64,000 nt of DNA. Origin: Bubalus kerabau (lineage: Eukaryota > Chordata > Mammalia > Artiodactyla > Bovidae). The stretch lies in NCBI RefSeq assembly GCF_029407905.1, contig NC_073628.1, positions 13,855,501-13,919,500 of the forward strand, written 5' to 3'. Shown here piece by piece: positions 47,201-58,840 of this stretch (position 1 is its first letter; each line of letters starts with the position of its first letter). Under the pieces are notes generated by a model, which ran no database searches, was not told the origin of the DNA, and saw only the letters and a list, made by a program, of their open reading frames with translations. A program made the translations under genes and the position numbers.

Positions 47201-50043
47201 CATTCACTCATTGAACAGATAAGCATTGGACAACCACTGTGTGCCAGGCACTTTAGGGAGGCAAGGAGAATAAAACTCGCCCTCACATTTAAGAAGGCAG
47301 ATGTACGTGAAGTGATTCACCCACATAGTGAATTGTGACTTTGGTACATGCTAGACATGAGGAGGAGAAGGCAATGGCAACCCACGAAAGTACTTTGCCT
47401 GGAAAATCCCAGGGACAGCAGAGCCTGGTGGGCTGCTCTCTATGAGGTCACACAGAGTCAGACACGACTGAAGTGAGTTAGCAGCAGCAGCAGCAACAGT
47501 CATGAGGAAGGGTCTACAGAGATGACCAAGACAGGAGACTGATAAACACCAGGTGAAAGAATTCTTGAAAACAATACAGTTAAGCTGGAATCTGGAAGAT
47601 GAGAAGAAATTTGCTAATCAAAGGGGAGTAGAGTCTTTTAGAAAGAAAAACCAGCTTGGGTCAAGGTACAAAAGATCCTGGTGTGTTCAAGTACTCCATT
47701 TGAGGATGTCAGGAAAGGTGCTGTGTCGAGAGCAAAGGAAAAGAGGGCAAAAGATGAAGGGCTGCTTAGGAGACAGTCGGGAAGGGGGCAACTCTGGGGA
47801 GACTCAGAGTGACCTTGATGCCCGCTTTCTTCCATTGTCTTTCAGCATCACCATGAAAAGAGAGGTTATCGCTTGTTCTGAAGGCTGTGCAGCCCTTGTG
47901 GACACTGGGTCATCAAATATCCAAGGCCCAGGAAGACTGATTGATAACATACAGAAGCTCATCGGGGCCACGCCACGGGGTTCCAAGGTGAAGGGTCATG
48001 CCCCAGGGTCACTCCCAGTCTCCACACACAACAAGGATCTCCAGGGCCAACCTCTCACCCTCTCTCTCTAACAGTACTACGTTTCATGTTCTGCGGTCAA
48101 TATCCTGCCCTCTATTATCTTCACCATCAACGGCGTCAACTACCCAGTGCCAGCTCGAGCCTATATCCTCAAGGTGAGGGGACAATACTGAGGGTTGGTT
48201 CTCAAACTGGAACTTGCAGGAACCCTTGGGCTGCTGTTGGGAGGAGGGCGCCCTCTGGAGGCCATGTCACACTATTGCAGATGCTGCTGAGCCCAGTGGC
48301 TGGGCCAGCGCCTCCCACAAAACCAAACACTTGAGAGTAATGGGCTGTGTGGGACACTGATCTTCCTGAAATAAATGTGGAGATACCACACCATATGGCA
48401 TGGTGGGAGTCAAGGAGAGGGGAACACTACGATCCTCAGTCCTCAAAGAGCTTCAATTCAATCCGAACCCTTAGGTGCATGAACATGAAATTCAGTTCTA
48501 GCAGTCCCTGAAATAGGCCATGTTACAAGGAGAATGGCTGGGGACAGTCCCAGTGTGATGTCCCTGCATAAGTTAACAGTCTGCCTTCCCTTCTCAAGAT
48601 TTTTCTGGTTTGAATGATAAATTACATGGTCAGCCTAGTCCTAGCCTGCATCTTCCCCTTGCTCTGGACAGGTGCCTCCTTTGTCAGTTGGGATATCCGA
48701 CCCCTCTGTGGGGAGGTTGGATAATAAGATGAATAAAGGGTGCAGAGTGACTGCTCAGCCCCAGCAGAGGGAGGAGGCTTCATGTCAGCTCCCTGTGAGA
48801 GTTCAGAGCTGGCTGATGGACTCAAAGAAGGCTTTGAGGAAGAGAGGGAATTTCAGGAATTCTAAAACGACAAACTCATTGAGCCATTTTGAGGGTTGCT
48901 TGATTAAGGCAAAAGTGCACTGGATTCCATGCAAATGGCATCTCAAGGTGGTCTGCACTGGGTCAAGGTGGTCTGCACTGGGGCACTGGGGACCTACTAG
49001 GGCTGATGAGGACTATGGACTGACCACTGGGGATGGGGAACCAGAGTACATTACCCAACCAAGCCTGGAGTGGCCAAAGAGGGTGAGTGTGGGCTGAAGG
49101 AGGCTTCTCAGAGTTCCTGGGTTAAGTCTTCAAGAATGTGTTGTGGGCACTGCTGTATTTAAGATGGATAACCAATAAAGAGTTACTTTGTAGCATAGGG
49201 AACACCGCTTAGTTATATGACAGCCTGGATGGGAGCGGTGTCTTTGGGACCAGGATACCCGGATACATATGGTTGAGTCCCTTTACTGTCCACCTGAAGC
49301 TCAGAATATTGTTGATCAGCTATACTCCAATACAAAATAAAGTAGTTTTTTTTTTTTAATAAAGTACGGATTTGGGGGATGGAGGAGGAGAACCAGCATT
49401 CTATGCAGAGAAAACAAGGAGCAGGAGTCAGAAGGAAAGAAACAGGGAGTGACGGGAACTATGGACACACTTGTTCTTTTCGAAAAAATCATATTGAAGT
49501 GTGGCTAATCTTCAATGATGCATTAAGTTCTGCTGCACAACAGTGTGACTCAGTTATACACATAAAAATATATTTTTTTCCTATTCTTTTTCATGTGGTT
49601 TATCACTGAATATTGAATATAGTTCCTGACGCTCTACAGTAGGACTTTGTTGTTTTTCATTCCTCTGTTTCCCCAACTCCCAGTCCTCCACTCACCACAC
49701 TCTCCTTCATGATAAACTGATGTCTTGGCCCTCTTTGGTTTTGGATGAACTCTCATATCCCCTGCTGCTGAGAAAACCCCTTGATAGTTACTAAAAGAGG
49801 GAAATAAAACAAAGAATTTTGCTGGGTCTGGATATTGGGGGGAGTCACCGGTAAGGGTTCATGCTGACTGGTGTGTGTCTTTGACTTCCCCAGGATTCTA
49901 GAGGCCACTGCTATACCACCTTTAAAGAGAAAAGAGTGAGGAGATCTACAGAGAGCTGGGTCCTGGGTGAAGTCTTCCTGAGGCTGTATTTCTCAGTCTT
50001 TGATCGAGGAAATGACAGGATTGGCCTGGCACGGGCAGTGTAA
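41183..50043 (+). CDS. PAG: Pregnancy-associated glycoprotein (PAG), pepsin-family, intact nine-exon gene
   Basis: Joined exons: 41183-41235, 42315-42465, 43439-43556, 43655-43773, 44969-45162, 46088-46204, 47846-47987, 48075-48173, 49894-50043 (1143 nt, 380 residues). The protein has a signal peptide (MKWLVLLGLVAFSEC, 1-15), a basic propeptide (IPLRRVKTMRK, 19-29), catalytic-type motifs DTGSS at 89-93 and 270-274, the flap Tyr at 132 (YGSGRMKG), cysteine pairs C102/C107, C261/C265 and C303/C337, and sequons at N57, N74, N103, N125 and N182. PAGs are secreted by ruminant trophoblast; many lack protease activity, but both Asp motifs are intact here. The sequence most resembles the binucleate-cell (PAG-I, modern) group. 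ATG context has A at -3. All splice sites are GT-AG and every exon join keeps frame. The member number is not assignable. Confidence 0.95.
42315..42465 (+). CDS. PAG: PAG exon 2
   Basis: 151 bp, residues 18-68: the basic propeptide (RRVKTMRKTL) and sequon N57. The acceptor gtgaaag is unusually poor in pyrimidines, but it is the only AG that restores the family sequence IVKIPLRR. Donor gtgagt. Confidence 0.92.
43439..43556 (+). CDS. PAG: PAG exon 3
   Basis: 118 bp, residues 69-107 plus one base. Contains the first catalytic motif (VIFDTGSSDLWVPS, Asp89), sequons N74 and N103, and the C102/C107 pair. Acceptor ccctgtag, donor gtgagt. Intron 2 (973 bp) includes a CHR-like SINE near 43151-43270. 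Confidence 0.95.
43655..43773 (+). CDS. PAG: PAG exon 4
   Basis: 119 bp, residues 108-147. Carries sequon N125 and the flap (IIYGSGRMKG, Tyr132). Intron 3 before it is only 98 bp. Acceptor gtctgcag, donor gtaaca. Confidence 0.95.
44969..45162 (+). CDS. PAG: PAG exon 5
   Basis: 194 bp, residues 148-211 plus two bases. Contains FDGILGLNY and SEPVFAFYLSK, strongly conserved in the pepsin family, and sequon N182. Acceptor tcccacag, donor gtaagt. Intron 4 (1195 bp) holds an antisense MIR around 44090-44215. Confidence 0.95.
46088..46204 (+). CDS. PAG: PAG exon 6
   Basis: 117 bp, completing residue 212 and ending within residue 251. Contains GSVVMFGGVDHHYYKGEL, a pepsin-family hallmark. Acceptor ctctacag, donor gtaagc. 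Intron 5 is 925 bp. Confidence 0.95.
46260..46475 (+). repeat. Degenerate (CA)n-rich tract in PAG intron 6
   Basis: An irregular run of acacacagaca-like units over about 200 bp. Open frames seen here are low-complexity artefacts. Confidence 0.8.
47361..47499 (+). mobile_element. Bov-tA SINE in PAG intron 6
   Basis: The sense SINE body (gagaaggcaatggcaaccca ... agtcagacacgactgaagtg) ends in an (AGC)n tract. A short ATGAGGA direct repeat flanks it. Confidence 0.85.
47846..47987 (+). CDS. PAG: PAG exon 7
   Basis: 142 bp, residues 251-298. Holds the second catalytic motif (LVDTGSSNIQGPG, Asp270) and the C261/C265 pair. The usual pepsin DTGTS is DTGSS here, a conservative change. Acceptor ctttcag, donor gtgaag. 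Intron 6 is 1641 bp. Confidence 0.95.
48075..48173 (+). CDS. PAG: PAG exon 8
   Basis: 99 bp, residues 299-331, including ILPSIIFTINGVNYPVPA, the family substrate-cleft region, and C303. Intron 7 before it is 87 bp. Acceptor taacag, donor gtgagg. Confidence 0.95.
48935..48982 (+). repeat. Short tandem duplication in PAG intron 8
   Basis: The 20-base unit tcaaggtggtctgcactggg occurs twice in a row. Confidence 0.7.
49163..49360 (+). repeat. Old L1 3' end in intron 8 (counterpart of 837-1030)
   Basis: Same sequence as in the upstream PAG gene, ending ccaatacaaaataaagtagt and an A/T-rich tail. Together with an antisense L1 piece at 49480-49660 it fixes the left part of the duplicated block in intron 8. 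Confidence 0.65.
49894..50043 (+). CDS. PAG: PAG exon 9
   Basis: Residues 332-380 and TAA at 50041-50043. Contains C337 and LYFSVFDRGNDRIGLARAV, the C-terminal pepsin-family signature. Acceptor ttccccag. Intron 8 is 1720 bp. Confidence 0.95.
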   Translation, partial: DSRGHCYTTFKEKRVRRSTESWVLGEVFLRLYFSVFDRGNDRIGLARAV

Positions 50044-50190
50044 ATGCTTGGAGTGGTTCAGGAATCAATAAGGCCACTCCTAACACACACTCACTCACAT
50101 TTTGGGCACTCCTGCCCAGGATGCTGGTGAACTGTATTTGGTGTTCTGTACACCCTATTCTCAGTAAAGAATAAAGGGTTTCACTCTTAA
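50044..50190 (+). terminator. 3'UTR and poly(A) signal of the intact PAG gene
   Basis: AATAAA at 50170-50175, 127 nt after the stop. A GT-rich stretch (gcttctgtttgtgtctgggt) follows from about 50210, consistent with a downstream processing element. Confidence 0.82.
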
Positions 50191-51289
50191 TAGTGCTGAA
50201 ACAAAGGTTGCTTCTGTTTGTGTCTGGGTGTGAGGAATCTAGAACCAAGTCTGAATCAAAATTGAGAGGAGCCCTACTCCAACAGGCTTCAAGGAATAGG
50301 GAGACTCATTGAAATGATTCTGGGAATCCAGGATACAAGAATCAGAGCAAATACAAAGATCTCAGTGACTGGACCCAAGAAATCAGAAGTCATCAATTCT
50401 CTCTCACCCTCGCTATTTCCCTTCTGTCTACTTTGATGGTCTTAGCCTGGCAACTTTTTTTCTTTAGGCTTCTACACCTAGTCAGGGAGTTCAAGCTACC
50501 TGCCCTAGGGTTTTAAATCCTGAAGGCATCACCTAGTAAGGAAAAAAGATTGCAGACATCAGAGTTCAAGGGTGTTCTCTGAATCGCCCACCTCAGTTCA
50601 CATGTACAGCCCTAGATCAGCCATCCTGGCAGGGGCATGGGGTCTTATGACTGGCTTTACATGGTCTTTGTCCCTGACCCAGCAACACACATGATTGTCA
50701 ATTTCCTCCAGAACTACATGACTGATGCTGGGGAGAGGCAGCCCCAAGGATAGCAACTGGCAGATGGTCTAGGCCATGCAGGAGTTTGTGATGACCCACC
50801 AACTCCACCACCTCCTCATTCAGAGGAATTATAAGGGGTAATGAAACAGACTCTCTTCATCCCATCTCAGATAAACTTATCACTGGGCTTCTCCTCCAGG
50901 GGATTTTGGGTGAGGTACTTCATGCAGAGCTGGTTCCCTCTTTTTCCCACACCCCAGTCACCAGCTCTCTGCCACATATGCCTGCTCTGTCCTTTCCAGC
51001 CCTACTTGGTAAGTGGTGGCCCCAGTGGATCCCTGAGCCATCCCCCTCCTCCAGGGCCCAGAATCCCCCTTCCTTGGCCTCCAATGCTGTTGAGGAGAAT
51101 GCAACGCATGTATCGGTGAACCCAGGGTACACAGAGCCTTCAGCCTTTCTGAGCTTCCTCTAGGGCTGGAGCTACAAACTATTTGCTTGGAGCTGCCATG
51201 GTTAAGCTCTTTTGAAGTGGAAGAATCCATTCTTTCCACCTGGAGGCCCTTAGTACATGGCTCAGCTAAGAGAGCAAGGGTCACAGGTT
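50191..51289. other. PAG 3' flank, shared with unit A, no supported gene
   Basis: Counterpart of 1856-3104. Without the BovB piece present in unit A, it preserves the empty site at about 50830. Confidence 0.5.
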
Positions 51290-54200
51290 GATTTCCTTTC
51301 AGATTGACTAGTTTGATCTCCTTGGTTTATAAGGGACTCTCAAGAATCTTCTCAAGCACCACAGTTCAAAAGCTAAATTCTTGGGCATTCACCCTTTCTT
51401 ATGGTCCAGATCGCTCATCTGTATGTGATTACTGGAAAAAAATAGTTTTGACACTACAGACCTCTGTAGCAAAGTGAGTCTCTGCTTTTTAATACACTGT
51501 GCAGGTTTTTCATAGCCTTTCTTCCTTCCAAGAAGCAAGTGTCTTTTAATTTTGGGCTGCAGTCAAGCTCCATTGTGGTTTTGGAGCCCAAGAAAATAAA
51601 ATCTGCCACTGTTTCCACGTTTCCCTCATCAATATGCTATGATGTGGTGGGACCAGATGCCATGAATGTTGAGTATATTTTTGTGAAGAGTTTTTGAATA
51701 TTAAGTACCGGGGTCCAGCCCCGGTTGGATCCAGGAATTCCCTCAGGATGACGGCTTCGGCGATTAGAATAGCAAAGCAAAGAGTTTTTAGAGACTCATT
51801 ATAACTGGTTTACATGGAAAATCAATATAACCCGTGACACCAGGTTTGCTCTGACCACAGAGGCCACAGGCACTCTCTTTAATCACTGAAGGTGCCCCAC
51901 CTTGGGCACCTTCTCAAGTGGGTCTTAGAAGCCCAGGCAAGTAATTGGTCTCAGAGGACCTCCGCGCTCCAATTATTTTGGCCTGAAGGAAGATCAGAAA
52001 AGGAGGAAAAGAAAACAAGAAAGAACTACACGGGGAGACCAACCTTTGAGCAAGGCCCATAGCTTTATTTTCAAAGAGAGCTTATTTAACTTAAGTTGTG
52101 CATAGAGGATAATAGGAGGTGTGAAATCATGCAAAGTCAGCAGTCTTTGATCCTTATCAAGACCAGGCTTCCTTTTCTGCAAACTTATTGTATACAAATG
52201 GTTTAGGTGATTTACATCATCTTCTGGCGAGAAGGCCTGTTAACATTTTATGACTCTGATAAAGGTTTGCCAACCATAAGACTTATTTTCTCTAAGAGTA
52301 ATTATTTTAAAGTTTGGCGCCATTTTCCAAAGGTGTTAGATAAGGTTGCATTCCTAAAGGGCAGAGGTGCAGTGGGTTTACAACAAGGAAAGAATTTATT
52401 ACCTTAAGGGTCTAAAGTTGTTAGTACCAAGGCCACTACTTATTTTTTCTATGTACCAACTATATTAATTAATACACTTCCAAGGATACAATACAGGGAT
52501 GTGGAAACTTGGCAGCAAGCATTGGCTCAACAATGAAATCTTCTACTAGTTCTAACAATTTCTAACTCTCCAAGAGGCTCTATACTATTTGAATATCTTA
52601 AGCTTCCCATGCCTCTCACAGTTGGGAGACTGTAAACAATCCTATGAGTAGCTGTAGGAGTCCAGGTAAACCTGTCAGGCAAGTTAGAGAGCCATCTGAG
52701 GGGTTTGGATTAAAACACTCCTGTTATGCCCAGGAGGCTAATTAGCTAGGGCTCTAAGTTGATTTCCTTCAGAGAAAAGGTGGTCAGGGATAGCTCCCTG
52801 TTAATGTCAGAGGAGGTAGTGAAAGTCATAAAATAGTAAAACAGACAGATTCTGGTATTGGGGTAGACACTCAGGCAGATCCAGGGGGACCCCTCGAGCC
52901 CTGACTGGCCTTTGCATATCAGGCCTCTCCACATGACCTTTGTCATGGGTGGGAACTACTGTGCTGGCTCCTGGCAGTTGAGTTTTAAGCCAGTTTTTGC
53001 ATCTGCTATCTCATCAAGAGGCTCTTTAGTTCTTTTTTGCTTTCTGCCATTAGGGCAGTGCCATCTTCATATCTGTGGATGTTCATGTTTCTCACAGCAA
53101 TATTTATTCCAGCTTGGGATTTATGCAGTCCAACATATCAAATGATGTATCCTATATAGAAGTTAAATAACCAGAGTGAGAATGTACACCTTGTCACACT
53201 TCTTTCCCAGTTTTAAATCTTTCAGTTGTTCCGTGTCTGATTCTAACTGCCACTTTTTGACCTACATACAGACTTTTCAGGAGACAGGTAAGGTGATCTG
53301 GGACTCCCATTTCCTTAAGAATTTTCCACAGTTTGTTGTGGTCCTTTATGTGAAAGGCTTTAGCATAATCAGTGAAGCAGATGGAAATGTTTTCTGGGAT
53401 TCCCTTGCTTTCTCTATGATCCAATGGATGTTGGCAATTTGATCTCTCATTCCTCAAACCAGTTTGTACATCTGGAAGTTCTCAGTTCATGTAGTGTTGA
53501 AGCTTAGCTTGAAGGATTTTGAGCATTACCTTGCTAGCAAGTGAGATGAGCACAAATGCATGATAGGTTGAACATTCTTTGGAATTGCCTTTCTTTTGGA
53601 TTGGAATGAAAATTGACCTTTTCCAGCACTGTGGCCACTGCTGAGTTTTCCAAATTTGCTGACATATTGAATGCAGCACTTTTACAGCCTCATTCTTTAG
53701 GAATTTTAAATAGCTCAGCTGGAATTCCATCACCTCTCCTATCATTGTTTGTAGTGATGCTTCCTAAGGCCAATTGACTTCATACTCCAGTATATCTGGC
53801 TTAACATGAGTGACGCAAGCATCATCCCTATCCCAGTCTTTATGACCATTTTTGTACAGTTCTTCTGTGCATTCTTGCCACTTCTTAATCTCATCTGCTT
53901 CTGTTAAGTCTCTGACTTTTCTGACCTTTATTGTGCCCCATCCTTGCATGAAGTGTTCCTCTGGTAGCTCCAATTTTCCTGAAGCGATCTATACTCTTTA
54001 CATTCTGTTATTTTCCTCTAATTTTTGCAGTGTTCACTTAAGACTTTATTATATCCCCTTGCTACTCTCTGGAAGTCTGCATTCCATTCAGTATATCTTT
54101 CCCTTTCTCCTTTGCTTCTCTTATTTTCTCAGCTGTTTTTAAGGCCTCCTCAGGCAATCCCTTTTCCTTCTCACATTTGTTTTTCTTGGGTTTGGTTTTG

Positions 54201-54370
54201 GTGACCACCTCCCATACAATGTTACAAACCTCCATCCATAGATCTTCAGGCTTCCAGACCTAATCCCTTGAATCTATTTTTCATCTCCACTATCAAATCA
54301 TCAGGGATTTGATTTAGGTCATAGCTGAATGTTCTACTGCTTTTCCTTACTTACTTCAATTAAATCTGAA
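51290..54370 (-). mobile_element. Old BovB LINE, antisense, split by an LTR
   Basis: Counterpart of 3105-4960. The left piece is 51290-51705 and the right piece 52977-54370. Minus-strand frames such as 53194-53457 (CFTDYAKAF) and 53482-53745 show reverse-transcriptase remnants. Not coding. Confidence 0.85.
51706..52976. mobile_element. LTR element (about 1.27 kb) specific to unit B
   Basis: It interrupts the old BovB between text matching 3520-3545 of unit A. The edges read TACCGGGGTCC and CTCCTGGCA, flanked by ATTAAG (51700-51705) and GTTGAG (52977-52982), which look like a mutated 6-bp duplication of the GTTGAG in unit A. The start resembles the LTR at 16584. It contains no recognised coding frame, so it is probably a solo LTR; orientation uncertain. 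Confidence 0.72.
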
Positions 54371-56189
54371 TACTGCTTGCTTCTGCCTAAGCATTGTTGC
54401 CAGATCACCACCCACCACTCCCAGTGGGTGTGGAGCAAAAACACACAATTTGAGGACTGTTACTCTGGGTTTATGCTTGGCTTTTCACATGCTTAGCTGT
54501 GTGACCTTGATCAAGTCCCTTAACCTCAGTTTTTTCATCTGGTCAATAGGCACGATGATAGTAATTCCACCTCTAGATGCATATGTGCCTGCTAAGAACA
54601 AGTGGCCCTGAGAGAGCTTACTTGGTTCCTGAGTCTGGAAAAAGTAAGAATTATTCTGCCACCTAGGGAGATGGCAATCTTCTGTTTAGAGGTTATGGTT
54701 GCCAACTCCAAGGCTAAATACTGATTCAAGCCAAATGACATCTATCTCTGAACCTGACCCAGAACCCTGACTGAGCCAACGATTCTGTTTTTTTGGCCCC
54801 AACAAGAGCTAAATCATTACTGGCTCAGATTTCTCCCTTCCCAAGCTTACCAGTCAGCCTTTCCTTGTCAACTACTTCTAGCCTGAAATCGCACTGCAAG
54901 GAGAATTGTAAGGCTGTTGGTCCCTTTTTGGTTTCCCACATCTCCAGCATAGCAAGAAGTACCTGAAATGGCTACTTGTCATAGCAACAGCTATGGCAAC
55001 CTGTACAGTCCAATCTCAGCCTGTTAAATGAAACTGTCCACATTTGGACCCTCATGTTTAAATTACCTACAGTTGCCTTAGAAACCTTCCTATGCTTGAT
55101 GTTTAATGACCAAATATGTGTGAAATTAATCTAGTTTTCTTTCCCAAGCATGATTTCAACCATTCAATGAAGTAAGCAGACATTTAGTCATCTAATTTTC
55201 CACAGGAATTGACAAAAGCAAACCACCCATCCATTTCTTGCTTGCCCCAAAACAACATTGAAGTGATCTGCTGAAACAATGTGATACATTGGCATGTACA
55301 CTCCAGAAGGGACACTTTTTCTGGATCCGTTTTCCACCTAGTGCCAGATGTCTACCACAAGCCTCACACTCCAGAAGCCGGTCACCTGGTTTTTGCAGAC
55401 TCAGCCCACTCCAGATCTCTTCGACATCCTTCAGTAAAATCTAGAGAACAAACTCAGTCAAAGCTCACTCTCCTGCAGAAAACAGTTTTTTGTTTTTTTA
55501 GAAAACAATTTTTGGTAACACATTCAAAATCTTGTGCTCCTTGTTTGGATTCAAGGACCTGCACCAGAGGATGGGAAGCCTCCCCTTCCAACTAAATCTT
55601 TCTCCACTCCAACCAGGACCAGAGCCTTCACTGGACCCTGTCTCCTCATTGGTATCGTTCAGTTGCTAAGCCATGTCTGACTCTTTGTGATTACATGTTT
55701 GGCAACAAAACAGGCCTCCCTGTCTTTCACTATTTCGTGTAGTTTCCTCAAACTCATGTCCTTTGAGTAGGTGATGCCATCTCATATTCTCATCTGTCTC
55801 CCTCTGTCCACAATCTTTCCCAGTATCAGGGTCTCTTCCAAAGAGCTAGGTCTTGACATCATTGGCCTAAGTGTTGGAGCTTCATCTTCATCATCATTCC
55901 TTCCATTGAATATTGCTCTACCACTCCCAAAACAAAAGTCATTTTTCCAATCACCTAACAGTATTGAACACTAATAAAGTTTAATAGGAGTCGGATCTGG
56001 TCCTCTGAAAAATCCCAGCACTGCCTCCCTGCCTTTGTCTTACCATTCTTTCCACCTGGCATAGAATTGTTTCCCTACAGCTTCTCCAGCTTGAAATGGC
56101 CTGCTGACCCAAAATTGTCAGCTATCCAGGAATTGTTCCTTCCTCCTTCCTTAAAGACTTCTGCCTGATCCCTGATTGTCCTCTGTACA
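54371..56189. other. Unit B flank with MIR and a BovB fragment, no supported gene
   Basis: 54371-55636 matches unit A, including the MIR around 54455-54580. About 55637-56153 is missing from unit A and holds a diverged antisense BovB 3' fragment (55658-55915) plus single-copy-like DNA. Confidence 0.6.
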
Positions 56190-56920
56190 TCAGTTCAGTT
56201 CAGTCTCTCAGTCATGTCCACTCTTTGCTATATCATGGGGTGCAGCATGCCAGGCTTCCTTGTCCATCACCAACTCCCAGAGCTTGCTCAAACTCATGTT
56301 CATCAAGTTGATGATGCCACCCAACAATTTCGTCTTCTATCTTCCCCTTTGCCTCCTGCTTTTAACCTTTCCCAGTATCAGGATCTTTTATAATGAGTCA
56401 GTTCTACCCATCAATTGGCCAAAATAATAGAGGTTCAGCTTCAGCATCGGTCCTTCAAATTAATATTCAGGACTGATTTCCTTTAAGATGGACAGGTTGG
56501 ATCTCCTTGCAGTCCAAGGGACTTTCAAGAGTCTTGTCCAGCACACAGTTCAAAAGCATCAATTCTTTGGCGCTCAGCTTTTTTTATGGTCCAACTCTCA
56601 CATCCACTCAAAACTTCTGGAAAAACCATAGCTTTGATTCTACAGACCTTTGCTGGTAAAGTAGTAATGCCCATGCTTTTTAGTATTCTGTCAAAGTTTC
56701 TCATAGCTTTTCTTCCAAGGACCAAGTGTTTGTTTTGTTCTGTTTTTTTTTTTTTTTTTTTTTTTTTTCCACTGCTGCAGTCACTATCTGCAGTTATTTT
56801 GGAGCCCAGGGAAATGAAGTCTGTCACTGCTTTCATTGTTTCTCCATGTATTTGCCATGAAATAAGGGAACTGGATGCAGTGATCTTTGTTTTTTGATCT
56901 GTACGTACCTAATCAAGACC
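56190..56920 (-). mobile_element. BovB 3' portion, antisense (counterpart of 6255-6940)
   Basis: Starts ttcagttcagtctctcagtc. The decayed minus frame 56525-56836 reads GCESWTIKKAERQRIDAFEL. It contains a T run of about 25 bases at 56745-56768 not present at that length in unit A. Confidence 0.87.
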
Positions 56921-56924
56921 ATTC

Positions 56925-58840
56925 CCAATAAAATGAAATGCAAAAAGGCAAAATGGTTGTCTGAGGATGCCTTAGAAATAACATAGAAAATAAGACAAGC
57001 AAAAGGCAAAAGGGAAAAGAAACACATGCCAATCTGAATGCAGAGTTCCAAAGATAACAAGAAGAGATTTAAAAACAAAGCCTTCCTAAGTGATCAGTGC
57101 AAAGATATAGAGGAAAACAATAGAATGGGAAAGACCAGAGATCTGCTCAAGAAAATTAGAGGTACGGAAGGATCCTTTCATGCAAAGATGGGCCAAATAA
57201 AAGACAGTAATCGCATGGACCTAAGAGAAGCAGAATATATTAAGAAGAGGTTGAAAGAATATGTAGAAGAACAATTCAAAAAGGATATTAATGACCCAGA
57301 TAACCACGATGGTGTAATCACTCACCTAGAGCTAGACATCCTGAAATGTGAAGTCAAGAGGGCCTTACTAAGCATCACTACACATAAAGCTAGTGGTTGT
57401 GATGGAATTGCAGTTGAGCTATTTCAAATCCTAAAAGATGATGCTGTTAAAGTACTGCAATTAATACACTAGCATTTTTGGAAAACTCAGCAGTGGCCTC
57501 AGGACTGTAAAGGTCGTTTTCATTGCAATCCCAAAGAAAGGTGATTTCAAAGAATGTTCAACTACCACACACTTGCAGTCATCTCACATGCTACCAAAGT
57601 AATTTCTTCAAGCAAGTCTTCAACAGTACATGAACTGTGAAATTCCATATGTGCAAGTTGGATTGAGAAAAGGCAGAGGAACCAGAGATCATACTGCCAT
57701 CATCCATTGGATCATAGAAAAAGCAAGAGAATTCCCGAAATATACCTACCTCTGCTTTATTGACCATGCAAAAGCCTTTGACTGTGTGGATCACAACAAA
57801 CTGTGGAAAACTTACAGAGACTTGAATACCAGACCATCTTAACTGCCTTCAGAGAAGTCTGTATGCAGGCCAAGAAGCACTAGGTAGAGCTGAACGTGGA
57901 ACAGCAGACTGGTTCCAAATCAGGAAAGGAGTATGTAAAGGCTGTATATTGCCACCCTGCTTGTTTAAAGTATATACTGAGTACCTCATGTGAAACGCCC
58001 AACTAGATGAAGCACAAGCTGGAATCACGGTTGCTGGGAGAAATATCAATAACCTCAGATATGCAGAAAAGAGCACTCTCATGGCAGAATATGAAAAGAA
58101 ACTAAAGAGCCTCTTGATGAAAGTGAAAGGGGAGAGTGAAACATCTGGCTTAAACTCCACATTCAGAAAATGAAGATCATGGCATTTGGTCCCATCACTT
58201 CACAGCAAATACATGGTGAAACAATGGAAACAGTGAGAGACTTTATTTTTAGGGGCTCCAAAATCACTGCAGATGATGACTGCAGCCATGAAATTAAAAG
58301 ATGCTTGCTTGTTTGAAGAAAAGTTATGACAAGCCTAGCAGCATTTTTAAAAGCAAAGACATTACTTTGCTGAAAAAGTTCAGTATAATCAAAGCTATTT
58401 TTCCAATTGTCATGTATGGATGTGACAGTTGGAGCATAAAGAATGGTGAGTAATGAAGAATTGAAGGTTTTGAACTGTGGTGTTGGACAAGACTCTTGAG
58501 AGTCCCTCGGACTACAAGGAGATCCAACAAGTCCATGCTAAAGGAAATAAATCTTGAATATTCATTGGAAGGATCGATGCTGGAGCTGAAACTCCAATAC
58601 TTAGGCCAACTGATGTGAAGAACTTACTCATTAGAAAAGACCCTATTACTGGGAACGATTGAAGGCAGGAGGAGAGGAGGATGACAGAGGATGAGATGGT
58701 TGTTGGATGGCATCACTGACTCGATGACATGAGTTTGAGCAAGATCCAGGAGTTGGTGAAGGACAGAGAAGCCTGGCGTGCTGCAGTCCATGGTGTTGCA
58801 AAGAGTCAAACATGACTGAGTGACTGAACTGAACTGAACA
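56925..58840 (+). mobile_element. BovB LINE, sense, uninterrupted counterpart of 6950-11075
   Basis: Runs from the central region (57038-57472 frame with ELDILKCEVKRALLSITTHK) through the reverse-transcriptase remnants (57630-57842, CFIDHAKAFDCVDHNKLWKT) to the gactgaactgaactgaac end. It shows that the younger BovB and the retrocopy in unit A are later insertions. Not coding. Confidence 0.87.

Noticed and set aside
47553..48071. A 172-codon + frame overlapping PAG exon 7
   Set aside because: It only shares the reading frame with exon 7. Upstream it is intron 6 and downstream it runs through intron 7. Family sequence and splice sites define 47846-47987 instead.
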